From Sesamum alatum (taxonomy: Eukaryota > Streptophyta > Magnoliopsida > Lamiales > Pedaliaceae): a stretch of 64,000 nucleotides of DNA. Location: the NCBI GenBank assembly GCA_034509735.1, contig JACGWO010000003.1, positions 10,292,001-10,356,000 of the forward strand, read 5' to 3'. Position numbers and translations under genes: made by a program. Positions 44,941-55,783 of this stretch are shown piece by piece; the stretch's first letter is position 1; the number at the start of each line of letters is the position of its first letter. Below the pieces are notes generated by a model, which saw only the letters and a list, made by a program, of their open reading frames with translations, did no database searches and was not told where the DNA came from.

Positions 44941-47092
44941 TAAAGGACAAGCGGATCCGCCCGGGAGCGCGAGCGGAAGCGAGAAAGCGAGAAATGATGC
45001 GTAAATTTAAATCTAATTTAAATAAACGAATCCCAAGGGGTGTACCCTTGGGTGCTCAACCGAGCGTTCGATGTAGGATGTGTAAATATTAGAAACATAT
45101 ATTTAAACACATAGGTCATAGATGTATATTAAATCAATCAAAGTGTAGTAAAACCGTTACCTTTGATTGTTTAGCGTATGCTCCCGGCTACTAGCGATGT
45201 TCCTTCTCCGGAATGCTCATGAAATTCAAATGTATGGATTCTCCAAAGGTGATCCACACCACACCGGAAGAAACACACGTTCTTACTAAAAAAGAACGGG
45301 TTTAAGAAGAAATTGGTTTAAGAACACTATGAATTAGTGCTCTCTTAAACTTACTTTGTTCTTCTTTTTGATTCAAAATCAAGTGAAGAACATAAGTGTG
45401 AGAGAGGGAGAGAGGCCGAGAGTTGAGAGAGAGGAGAGGGATTTTTGGTCTTCTCTTTTTCCTAGAAAAAGATAAATAATGAATCACTTATGCTTGGTGT
45501 TGTATATTCTAATATGTATACATAATTAATGTGATTATTGGAATGTGTCTAGGTTCATCCAAGGATGTCTAGATTCATTCCAATCAATCACCATCAATTC
45601 TTCAATCAAGCCTACTAAAATTTATGGTATGATCAAATCATACCAAAAGGGAAGAGCTTGATTGGAGTTGATTTGTCTCTTTCCAAAAGAGATAAGTCAA
45701 CATACCACCTAACTTGAAACATGGCTGATTTTGCTTCCTCCAAGGGAGCATGTTGGCCATGTTTAATTAAGGGAAGAAGTCCAACTTCTTCCTATTCCAA
45801 AATAGGAATTATTTCTCCTCTCGGGTATAATTTAACGGACCGGGTTTTATCGTAATCTAATTATGACGAACCCAACATTAAATCCAATTTAATGTCCTTT
45901 TATATTATTCTCGTTGATCTTTTAATCCAATTAAAAGATCCAACGTCCCAACGTCTCAACTTTCCATATTTAATCGAAAATCCAATTTACCGATTAAACG
46001 GAAACCCGATACAATATCGGCCCGTCGATCCAATGGACTTTCCCTTAAGTAATCCAATTACTTATTTTATCCCTCGAGATTGACTCCAAGTCGATCTCTC
46101 AACCTCCTTGGTGATTTGTGTGTGACCCTTTAGGTTCACCCTCAGCTAGACTTGGGCCTGTGTCCCACAGGGGCCCGTTACCATGGGTGGCCGTCTAGCA
46201 ACGGTTCATGGCACTAGAGACTAGGTGAATTGGCGTGAACATTTAGGCGCCAATTCCGTACGGGTACAATCCTTCTGTTTACCATCTCCCGGCCTTAGTC
46301 TAGGGTATGGAATTGAGCGTCGGTTCCCATCCTTGACTAGGCGTCTATGCTTAATACTCGAGACCACGTATGTTTCATTGTGTCGACACAGGAAACCAAT
46401 CCCTGTTCAACCAACCACTGTGGCCACAGCTTCATACAGCATGAACGTGTCTCCGAGTGCATAGGAGACTGCACTGGACAAGGCTGATGATAATCATCTT
46501 ACAGAATGATTACCTCTCGCCAGATCGAAGATACAGCCATCATGTGCACGCGACTGCCATGATCCCTCATGTCTGAGGATTACTCCCGTACTATCGGAAC
46601 CGGGGAAAAACCAATCATACCGACCAAGCCTCCAAGGCTTCCATATGATGATCTCCGTGAGTCAGTCCAGTCGGCTCGACCCCAGTCGACCAACCCATCA
46701 AGATCGTGTAGGCGTCTCACGCCTGTCGCCGATGAAACACGGCACTCATCCAATGAACACGACTCTTGACACAAGTCTCAATAGGACTCTCAATGTCCTG
46801 TCTCGAGGTCCTCGACTTGGAACGTTTCAGACCCAACTCTTAATCAGTTGGTTTCATGATCACCATCCAATGCGTGGCCCAACTGCACGAGTTGTTAACC
46901 ATGGTCTGTGGGCTTTGTTGCGATATAAGTTAAACACCGTTTTAACAAATGTGAAATGAGCGCAACAAAGTAAGCACTAGAAGTGATAAATACTCATTTT
47001 ATTCATCACATAATAATATTACATTTACATCAAGTTGCAAGATAGGTTACAAATCGCCAAACGTATTGGCTTTCTGGTCACCTATTCTAACA
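44941..47092 (-). repeat. 3' LTR of copia E
   Basis: 2152 bp. Minus-strand start TGTTAGAATAGGTGACC at 47092; the low end reads TAAAGGACAAGCGG where the 5' LTR has TGAAGGACAAGCGG. The stretch between GTGCATAGGAGA and CTGCACTGGACAAGG (near 46468) lacks about 75 bp present in the 5' LTR. ORFs at 45302-45487, 45892-46083, 46225-46464 and 46569-46959 are chance. Confidence 0.93.
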
Positions 47093-47106
47093 ATCTCCCA
47101 CTTGAC
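47093..47106 (-). other. Polypurine tract of element E
   Basis: Minus strand GTCAAGTGGGAGAT lies directly beside the LTR start; it is the presumed plus-strand primer. Confidence 0.85.
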
Positions 47107-47114
47107 CTAAAGCC

Positions 47115-49296
47115 AATCACCCATTGACCTAGAACCTCTTATTCAGATGGTGAGTATGGGCAACTTGCGACATGGGCTTAGCAAGTGGATCTGCTATGTT
47201 TTCTGCGGAGCTGACTCGGTCCAACCAAACGTCACTCCTGCTATCCATCTCTCTAAACAGATGGTAGCGTCTAAGAATATGCTTGGATAGTGATGAGATC
47301 TCGGTTTCTTTGCTAGCGCTATCGCCCCATTGTTATCATAAAAGATAATTACAGGCTTAGCAATGCTAGGTACTACATCCAATCCTTGGATGTAGCTCAT
47401 CAACCAAACCACTCCTTAGCAGCTTCCAAAGCCGCTATGTATTCAAAACTCTATGGTGGAGTCCGCCGTGGTAGCCTACTTGGAACTCTTCCAAGTAACC
47501 ACGCCACCATTTAGTCTAAATACAAAATCATACTGAGACTTGGCATCATCGTCATCCGATTGAAAGCTAGCGTCGCTATAGCCTTCCGGTATCAACTCTT
47601 CATCGCCGTAGATCAAGAACATGTCCTTAGTCCTTTTCAGTTACTTCAGGATAGTCTTGACTGCACTCCAGTGTGCCTCCCTGGCACATGACTGATATCG
47701 ACTTGTTACGCTCGAAGCGAAAGCCACATCAGGTCTAGTGCACTGAACAACATATTGTATGCTGCCTACGGCTGAAGCGTAGGGTCCAACATCCTTTTAA
47801 GCTCCTCATCAGTCTTAGGAGACTACTTCTTGGATAACTTAGTTCCATGCCTCATAGGAAGGAATCCTCGTTTTGAGTTCTCCATCTTGAATCTCTTCAA
47901 GACTTTCTCAATATACAAGGATTGGGCCATTCCTAACATCCTTCTAGATCTTTCCCTGTAGATCTTGCTTCCAAGGATGTAGGATGCCTCGCCCATATCC
48001 TTCATGGAGAATTGCATTGACAACCAAGCTTTAGTGGTACCTAACATCTTAGCATCATTCCCAATGAGCAAGATGTCATCCACGTAAAGTACCAGAAGCG
48101 CAACTGAGCTCCCACTGATCTTCTTGTATAAACAAGGATCGGACTCGTTCTTGATGAAATCATATCCCCGTATGACTTCATCAAAACGTATGTCCCAACT
48201 TCGGAAAGCTTGTTTGAGGCCATAGATGGACCTTTGGAGACGGCAGACCTTCTGCTCTTCTCCAACAGTTGTGAAACCTCCCGCTGATCCATATAGATCT
48301 CTTCCTCGACGAAATCATTGAGAAAGGCCGTTTTCACGTCCATCTGCCATATTTCATAGTCATACCATGCTGCTATGGCAAGCAGTATCCGAATGGACTT
48401 GGCCATTGCTACGGGCGAGTAGGTTTCCTCAAAATCGACCCCAGGCCGCTGAGTGTAACCTTTCGCCACAAGCCTGGCTTTGAAGGTTGTAACCTCCCCG
48501 TCAGCTCCAAGTTTACGTTTGTAGACCCATTTACACCCTACGGGTTTTACCCCTTTGGGTAGGCCTACTAGGGTCCAAACCTTGTTTGTACCCATCGAGT
48601 CCATCTCGGATTTCATGGCCTCAAGCCACTTGTCCGAATCGATGTCCGACATTGCTTCTCCGTATGTCTTTGGATCATTATCCAACTGACCGGTTAGGCC
48701 CAGAAATCCATACGTATCAGGTGCATGGGATACTCTGGCCGACCTACGGAGACTCGACAATATCAGTGGGAACTACTGGCTCAGATGTCACTGCCGCCTC
48801 ATGGGGTGCCTCACTTGATTCCTCAAGGAGCATCTCATCGCGTCGACTATCTGATGGAAAACCCTTTTCCAAGAACGCTATGTTTCGCGAGACAAAAACC
48901 TTTTGCTCGGAGGGATCATAGAAATAATACCCCGCAGTTTCTTTCGGATAGCCGATGAACCTGGATAAACTAGACCTTGAGTCTAGTTTATCTCCCACTA
49001 ATCTCTTGACATATGCGGGGCAACCCCACACTTTCAAGTATTTATAGAAGGTAGGCGTGCCATGCCATATCTCATATGGCGTCTGGGATACCGTCTTAGA
49101 TGGCGCCAAGTTCAAAACTTTGGTCGCCGTCTCAAGAGCGTATCCCCAGAAGGAAAGGGAAAGTTCGGTAAAACTCATCATGGCTCGGACCATGTCCAAC
49201 AAGGTCCGATTCCTCCTTTCAGACACACCATTAAGTTGTGGTGTTCCAGGAGGGTCCACTGAGAGAATCCCATTCTCTTTTAGATAATCAGTAAAC
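47115..49296 (-). pseudogene. Pol of copia E: integrase end, RT and RNase H, with frameshifts
   Basis: From high to low: the integrase third catalytic residue region GVSERRNRTLLDMVRAMM and YEIWHGTPTFYKYLKVWG (49259-48744). The RT N-terminal region follows with [40 protein letters not shown] and IWQMDVKTAFLN (first catalytic Asp) at 48760-48340. The YVDDILL box spans about 48085-48060, continuing to GTKLSKK at 47823. The RNase H part includes FYDNNGAIALAKKPRSH at 47194-47412. At least three frame changes and a stop after GGEYLS (near 49297) break the polyprotein. All main catalytic motifs except a clean RNase H C-terminus are visible, so decay is recent. Confidence 0.88.
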
Positions 49297-49298
49297 TC

Positions 49299-51014
49299 TC
49301 AACTTAAATATTCTCCACCTCGGTCCGACCGAAGGGCTTTGATCTCTCGACCGGTTTGGTTCTCTACTTCAAGTCTGTACTCCTTAAACCTTCCAAAGGC
49401 TTCAGACTTGTACCTTATCAGGTAAACATAACCATACCGTGAGTGATCATCGGTAAAGGTTATGAAGTATGAGTGCCCACCTCTAGCCTGAGTATTCAGT
49501 GGGCTACAGACATCCGTATGGATCAAATCCAACAGACCACTGGCTAGCGTACTTTGTCCAACAAAGGGTTTCTTGGTCATCTTTCCCTTCAGACAGGATT
49601 CGCAGGTCGGTAGGTTGTCCAAATCGTCTATTTCTAGACTCTTTAAGTCCACCAACCTTCTTATCCTATCTTTTGAGATATGACCTAACCTTGCATGCCA
49701 TATCTGTGCGTTATTATGATCATTGCATTTTCGTTTGTGTTCTGCAGTCATAATCCAATTAGACTGTTGAAGTATGTACAGACTGTTGACCAATGTACCA
49801 AGCAGATGAGAAATACCACCTTTGATAATGAAAAAATCATTTTTATTGATGGTAAATTCATATCCCTCCTTATCAAGGACCGGGATGGAAACAATATTTT
49901 TAATCATGCTAGGTACATGGAAACAGTCGTTCAGTACAATCCTAACATGACTACCAATGGCTAACTCTAGTGATCCTACGGCCTCCGCAGCAATGGCCTT
50001 GCCATCGCCTAGCCTCAGGATCATCTCATCCTTGGTTAGCCTTCTGCTTCTTTGCAGTGCCTGCAAATCATTGCAGATGTGAGCACCACATCCGATATCT
50101 AATACCCATGAAGCAGAATTAGTAATTATATTTACTTCAACCACAAACATACCTGGGTTGGAGAGGAGTTGTGGGCACTCCCTCTTCCAATGCCCTTTCC
50201 CTTGGCAATGCATGCAGACATCATTTGCCTTGGACCGTTGAGAACCACGGGCCTTCCCTTTCCCTTTGCTCGGTCCAATCGGAGCAACAGGGATGCCCGG
50301 AGCGCGAGCAGGGGCCACAACCGTCTTCCCTTTGCCCTTCTTCCTCTTCCAGCGTCCGGCCCTCTTGCCATTCGCCTTGGAGGCCGAAGCCTCTCCTATC
50401 AATACCGCCAGCGCCGACTTGTGGGTCGTTGCCTCGTATTGGACCAGCATGTTGATCAACTCATGAATAGACTTCTTAAGTCCGTTCATATTGTAGTTTA
50501 TAACAAATGGGTCATAAGATGGAGGAAGCGACTGGAGGATCACGTCAATGTACGTGTCATTGTTAAGCCCAGCTTTAAGGTCCTCGAGTTTCTCCACTAG
50601 GGAGAGCATCTTGACCCCATGACTTTGTACGGACACTCCTTCAGCAAGCTTGGTGCCAAAGAATGCTTTTGTGGTGGCATATCTAATATGCCTATGCGGA
50701 ACCGCATAAAACTCGTTCATGCGGAGCATTATGGCAGAGACGTTGTCCAGCCTATCATACTGCTTCTGGATGTCGTTAGACATTGAAGCCAGTATGATAC
50801 TGCGTACTTTCCGGTTGCCCTCATGCCATTTCTCGAACGTCAAACGTTCTTCAGGCGTGGACCCCTCCGGTAATTCGCTCGGTGGCGGCTCGTCCAAGAC
50901 GTAGCCTTGATTCTCGAAATCGAGGATAATCCTCAGGTTTCTCAACCAGTCCGAGTAGTTCGTTTCGTTGAATTTGTTAGTCTCGAGAATCATGGTTAAT
51001 AGGTTCTTAGACAT
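49299..51014 (-). CDS. gag, zinc knuckle, protease, start of integrase of copia E (571-codon open frame)
   Basis: The start codon at 51014 opens MSKNLLTMILETNKFNETNY, the plant copia gag start. Gag core follows (YSDWLRNLRIILDF, KMLSLVEKLEDLKAGLNNDT, residues about 20-190), then a Lys/Arg/Gly-rich basic stretch (215-260) and a zinc knuckle CMHCQGKGHWKREC (about 270-283). The protease motif WVLDIGCGAHIC is near residue 307 (usual D-T/S-G has Ile). Pre-integrase HARLGH and CESCLKGKMTKKPF come next (about 445-485). The integrase start has catalytic Asp in LIHTDVC and in ITFTDDHSRYG. It stops in GGEYLS before the last catalytic residue. Gag forms virus-like particles in the cytoplasm. The gag part could still be expressed; the rest needs repair. 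Confidence 0.9.
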   Translation of the reverse strand: MSKNLLTMILETNKFNETNYSDWLRNLRIILDFENQGYVLDEPPPSELPEGSTPEERLTFEKWHEGNRKVRSIILASMSNDIQKQYDRLDNVSAIMLRMNEFYAVPHRHIRYATTKAFFGTKLAEGVSVQSHGVKMLSLVEKLEDLKAGLNNDTYIDVILQSLPPSYDPFVINYNMNGLKKSIHELINMLVQYEATTHKSALAVLIGEASASKANGKRAGRWKRKKGKGKTVVAPARAPGIPVAPIGPSKGKGKARGSQRSKANDVCMHCQGKGHWKRECPQLLSNPGMFVVEVNIITNSASWVLDIGCGAHICNDLQALQRSRRLTKDEMILRLGDGKAIAAEAVGSLELAIGSHVRIVLNDCFHVPSMIKNIVSIPVLDKEGYEFTINKNDFFIIKGGISHLLGTLVNSLYILQQSNWIMTAEHKRKCNDHNNAQIWHARLGHISKDRIRRLVDLKSLEIDDLDNLPTCESCLKGKMTKKPFVGQSTLASGLLDLIHTDVCSPLNTQARGGHSYFITFTDDHSRYGYVYLIRYKSEAFGRFKEYRLEVENQTGREIKALRSDRGGEYLS

Positions 51015-52770
51015 ATCTACATTAATGAAAATGTAAAGCAGAAATTAGCAGATGATGGTAATATTATTGTTCAAGTTGAAGACTTGGTCTTTTAGTCTTT
51101 AACCCTCCCACTATTTATACGAAAGTCCGCCACTCTTAAGTGGAGTTTCGGGAAACCATTTCCTAGTGGGCTTGGGATCCACAAGCGTAATCTCCATGCC
51201 CCGCTTTTACGATTTACATGAAGAAGACCTCGTGGGAGATATTCAATATCATTCTCATCCAATGAGATTCCTAAGATATTTGCCTCACCTATTCGCATGG
51301 TTCCGAGGACTCCAAGCAAACCATGTTACTCAGTGTTGGGCCCGACCCATCAACCAAATCATGCCTCAAACTGTCGCCCCCACGACTCGTGAGACAGGAA
51401 AACAGCGAGCGTAGTGTTTTTGTTCACAATAATGGTGCAGCTTTCCCCTAGTCCAAGTGTGACACGACTCGTGAGACCACACTTGGGTAGTGGTAGCTTC
51501 CTCACCACATTGTCGTGGATGGAAGGCTCGGACAGATCAAAATACCATTTTGATCCAAGTCCGTTCGGGCCTAATATTTAATTTGGTCCAACCAAATGAG
51601 AGTTTGAGTGTGACCGAGACCTCATCACATTATGGTGTTTTAGCATGCATAAATATCCAATATTTAAAGCGATAAATAAATACGCCGTATGCATAAAAGC
51701 ATAGCATACCCCTGTTAGGATGATCACAAGCCCAACCTATGCGACCCACTGAGCCCGCAGTGAGTCTATGGTCTATCTAAGGTGGTCCTAAATTATTACA
51801 ATAATAATATACCCGTTGTCATTCCAATGGGCCTTGAAGTGCTTCTTGTTTCACGCCTTGATGCTCCTCCTTGGGGTCTCCGACTCCAATTGCTTGTTAA
51901 AATTAAAACCTCACCAATCCTATCTACTCTCATTACAATTGAAAGTAATACATTGGTAATAAAGAAAACAAGCCTTAACATCATGAGGCTGAAAATACGG
52001 GAGATGATAGTCCCAAAAACAAGAGGCACGCAGGCCCCACCCAACAGAAAAAATAAATAATCATACATTCATCCATACATAAGGCCTAGGGCTCTTGTGA
52101 TCATCCAATGTTGATCCCATCAACACACATAACATAATTATTCCAAATAATCATGCATAAATACCAATGGATATTCCAAATACCCAACTGATGTCCAACA
52201 TCACAAAAGCATAAACATATAAATAATATGCAAAATTCAAATTTCATATTTAATGGACATTTTAAAAAATGCATTAAATGCATGTATTAATCCCAAACTA
52301 ATTAAGCAAATTTAATTCAAGAAATAATCCAATTATTCCAAAATTAAAAATGCAAAATTAACATATTTTTAGAATATTGTGCAGAAAATACAGAAAATCA
52401 AATTTTCTGGAAAACGTCGAAAAACGGCACAAAAACGGCCCAGTCGTTGTGCCGGCCGGCCACCCGTGCGCACAGGGCAGCGCCCGTGCGCTGCGTCCGC
52501 GTGCAGGCACCCACCTGTGCGCGGTCGCTGCCGTCCGAACTAATTTTTTTTTTAATACTGTTTCAACACAACAATAACATTTTTCTGAAAATAAGCATGC
52601 AATTTTAGATACAATCTAACAAAATTAAGCATGCCAAAAGTCTATTAAATCCAAACAATTGAATCATCATATTATTCATATATTTATATAATCTAACATG
52701 CCAATTAAAGCCATTAAAAGAAAGTAGATCATGCCAAACACATAGATCTATGCCCCTTACATCAAACCGG
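51015..52770 (-). other. 5' leader of copia E with GC-rich tract
   Basis: A non-coding leader of about 1.75 kb between PBS and gag. It has landmarks shared with A and C (ACGACTCGTGAGACCACA, GATGATCACAAGCCC). The GC-rich island at 52433-52530 lies about 240 bp from the PBS. Short ORFs on either strand here have no recognisable product. Confidence 0.8.
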
Positions 52771-52782
52771 GCTCTGATACCA
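52771..52782 (-). other. Primer-binding site of copia E
   Basis: Minus strand TGGTATCAGAGC, complementary to initiator-Met tRNA by family knowledge, is separated by two bases from the LTR end TTGTCCTTCA. Confidence 0.95.
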
Positions 52783-52784
52783 CT

Positions 52785-54997
52785 TGAAGGACAAGCGGAT
52801 CCGCCCGGGAGCGCGAGCGGAAGCGAGAAATGATGCGTAAATTTAAATCTAATTTAAATAAACGAATCCCAAGGGGTGTACCCTTGGGTGCTCAACCGGG
52901 CGTTCGATGTAGGATGTGTAAATATTAGAAACATATATTTAAACACATAGGGCATAGATGTATATTAAATCAATCAAAGCATAGTAAAACTGTTACCTTT
53001 GATTGTTTAGCGTATGCTCCCGGCTACTAGCGATGTTCCTTCTCCGGAATGCTCACGAAATCCAAACGTATGGATTCTCCAAAAGTGATCCACACCACAC
53101 CGGAAGAAACACACGTTCTTCTTGCTAGAAAAGAACGGGTTTAAGAAGGAATCGGTTTAAGAACACTATGAATTAGTGATCTCTTAAACTTACTTTGTTC
53201 TTCTTTTTGATTCAAAATCAAGTGAAGAACATAAGTGTGAGAGAGAGGGAGAGAGGCCGAGAGTTGAGAGAGAGGAGAGGGATTTTTTGTCTTCTCTTTT
53301 TCCTAGAAAAAGATGAATAATGAATCACTTATGCTTGGTGTTGTATATTCTAATATGTATACATAATTAATGTGATTATTGGAATGTGTCTAGGTTCATC
53401 CAAGGATGTCTAGATTCATTCCGATCAATCACGATCAATTCTTCAATCAAGCCTACCAAAATTTATGTATCAAATCATACCAAAAGGGAAGAGCTTGATT
53501 GGAGTTGATTTGTCTCTTTCCAAAAGAGATAAGTCAACATACCACCTAGTTTGAAACATGGCTGATTTTGCTTCCTCCAAGGGAGCATGTCGGCCATGTT
53601 TAATTAAGGGAAGAAGTCCAACTTTTTTCTATTCCAAAATAGGAATTATTTCTCCTCTCGGGTATAATTTAACGGACCGGGTTTTATCATAATCCAATTA
53701 TGACGAACCCAACATTAAATCCAATTTAATGTCCATTTAAATTATTCTCGTTGAACTTTTAATCCAATTAAAAGATCCAACGTCTCAACGTCTCAACTTT
53801 TCGTATTTAATCGAAAATCCATAATCCGATTAAACGGAAGCCCGATACAATATCGGCCCGTCCATCCAATGGACTTTCCCATAAGTAATCCAATTACTTA
53901 TTTTATCCTTCGAGATTGACTCCAAGTCGATCTCTCAACCTCCTAGGTGATTTGTGTGTGACCCTTTAAGTTCACTCTCAGCTAGACTTGGGCCTGTGTC
54001 CCACAGGGGCCCGTTACCATGGGTGGCCATCTAGCAATGGTTCATGGCACTAGAGACTAGGTGAATTGGCGTGAACATTTAGACGCCGATTCCGTACGGG
54101 TACAATCCTTCCGTCTACCATCTCCCGGCCTTAGTCTAGGGTATGAAATTGAGCGTCGGTTCCCATCCTTGACTAGGCGTCTATGCTTAATACTCGAGAC
54201 CATGTATGCTTCATTGCGTCGACACAGGAAACCATTCCCTGTTCGACCAACCATTGTGGCCACAACTTCATACAGCATGAACGTGTCTCCGAGTGCATAG
54301 GAGATACCTCTGTCACATACTTACAGGGGATGGATCCTCTTCTTGGATCCACCGTCCTTGCTACACATTTCGACTCCACTGGACAAGGCTTATGATAATC
54401 ATCTTACAGAATGATTACCTCTCGCCAGATCCAAGATACAGCCGTCATGTGCACGCGACTGCCATGATCCCTCAAGTCTGAGGATTACTCCCGTACTATC
54501 GGAACCGGGAAAAAACCAATCATACCGACCAAGCCTCAAAGGCTTCCATATGATGATCCCTGCGAGTCAGTCCAGTCGGCTCGACCCCAGTCGACCAACC
54601 CATCAAGATCGTGTAGGCGTCTCACGCCTATCGCCGATGAAACACGACACTCATCCAATAAACACGACTCTTGAAGCAAGTCTCAATAGGACTCTCGTTG
54701 CCCTGTCTTGAGGTCTTCGACTTGGAACGTTTCAGACCCAACTCTTAATCAGTTGGTTTCATGACCACCATCCAATGCGTGGCCCAACTGCACGAGTTGT
54801 TAACCATGGTCTGTGGGCTTTGTTGCGATATAAGTTAAACACCATTTTAACAAATGTGAAATGAGCTCAACAAAGTAAGCACCAGAAGTGATAAATACTC
54901 ATTTTATTCATCACATAATAATATTACATTTACATCAAGTTGTAAGATAGGTTACAAATCGCCAAACGTATTGGCTTTCTGGTCACCTATTCTAACA
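52785..54997 (-). repeat. 5' LTR of copia E
   Basis: 2213 bp, TG...CA bounded, followed by the target duplication CAGGC (54998-55002). It contains the conserved stem-loop CCAAGGGGTGTACCCTTGG (about 52869-52887), a GA/CT-rich tract (53238-53280) and AT-rich upstream sequence. Chance ORFs: 54057-54278, 54061-54300, 54173-54379. Confidence 0.95.
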
Positions 54998-55002
54998 CAG
55001 GC

Positions 55003-55783
55003 AAGTATGGTTCATACTCGAGACGTGTTTACTCTATTGATCGACCTAGGGAACTATTTCCTACTCAACCAATTGCTACGGTCGTAGACTTGAAGAGTCT
55101 AAACCATCTCATAGTGCATAGGAGACATAGTTGTCAAATACTGACAGTGGACAGATTCTCTCTTGGAATTCACCGTCCTCACTACATACTTCTACTGCAC
55201 TGAACAAGGCTTACAATGACCATATCAAAGACACTGTCACCTCTCGCCAGATCGAAGATACAACAGTCATATGTATGCGACTGCTATGATTTCTCAAGTC
55301 CAAGGACTAATTCCATACTATCGAAACCGGGATTACCAGTTATACCGACCAAACCTCAAAGGCTTCCGTATGACGATTCCTGCGAGTCAGTTGAGTCAGT
55401 TGATTATCTTTCCAACTAACCTACTAAAATTGCATAGACGACCTACGTCTGGCATAGCTGAAATACCTACTGCAAGTCTCTATGGGCACTCGAGGCCCAG
55501 TCACGAAGTCCTTGACTTGGAATGTTTCTGACTTACCCTCAGCAGTTGGTTTCATAGCTGCCAACCTATGCGCAACTCAAATCAATGGGCTTAACCAATC
55601 GGTCTGTAGGCATTTGTTGTGACATTGAAACGCCATTCAATGTGAGTAGTAAGCACAAAAAAACACATTTTGCCAATAATGAATACTTACTTTATCCATC
55701 AATATAATATTACTTTGATAAAGATCAACAAATAGTTCCCAAAACAGCCAATCTAATTGACTTTCTGGTCGCATATTCTAACA
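55003..55783 (-). repeat. 3' LTR of copia D, second part
   Basis: It continues the LTR broken at 44940 and reaches the minus-strand LTR start (TGTTAGAATATGCGACC, position 55783). A degraded polypurine tract follows at 55784-55797 (minus GTCAAGTGGAAAAT). Confidence 0.88.

Larger units (their letters stand above)
44941..54997 (-). mobile_element. Ty1/copia element E, 10,057 bp, nearly complete, TSD CAGGC
   Basis: This is the best-preserved element of the window. Target duplications CAGGC lie at 44936-44940 and 54998-55002. LTRs are at 44941-47092 (3') and 52785-54997 (5'), PPT at 47093-47106, PBS at 52771-52782 and gag-pol at about 47115-51014. Sampled LTR stretches differ by about 2-3%, apart from a deletion of roughly 75 bp in the 3' LTR near 46468, so the insertion is relatively recent. 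Stops and frameshifts in pol make it non-autonomous at present. Confidence 0.95.
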
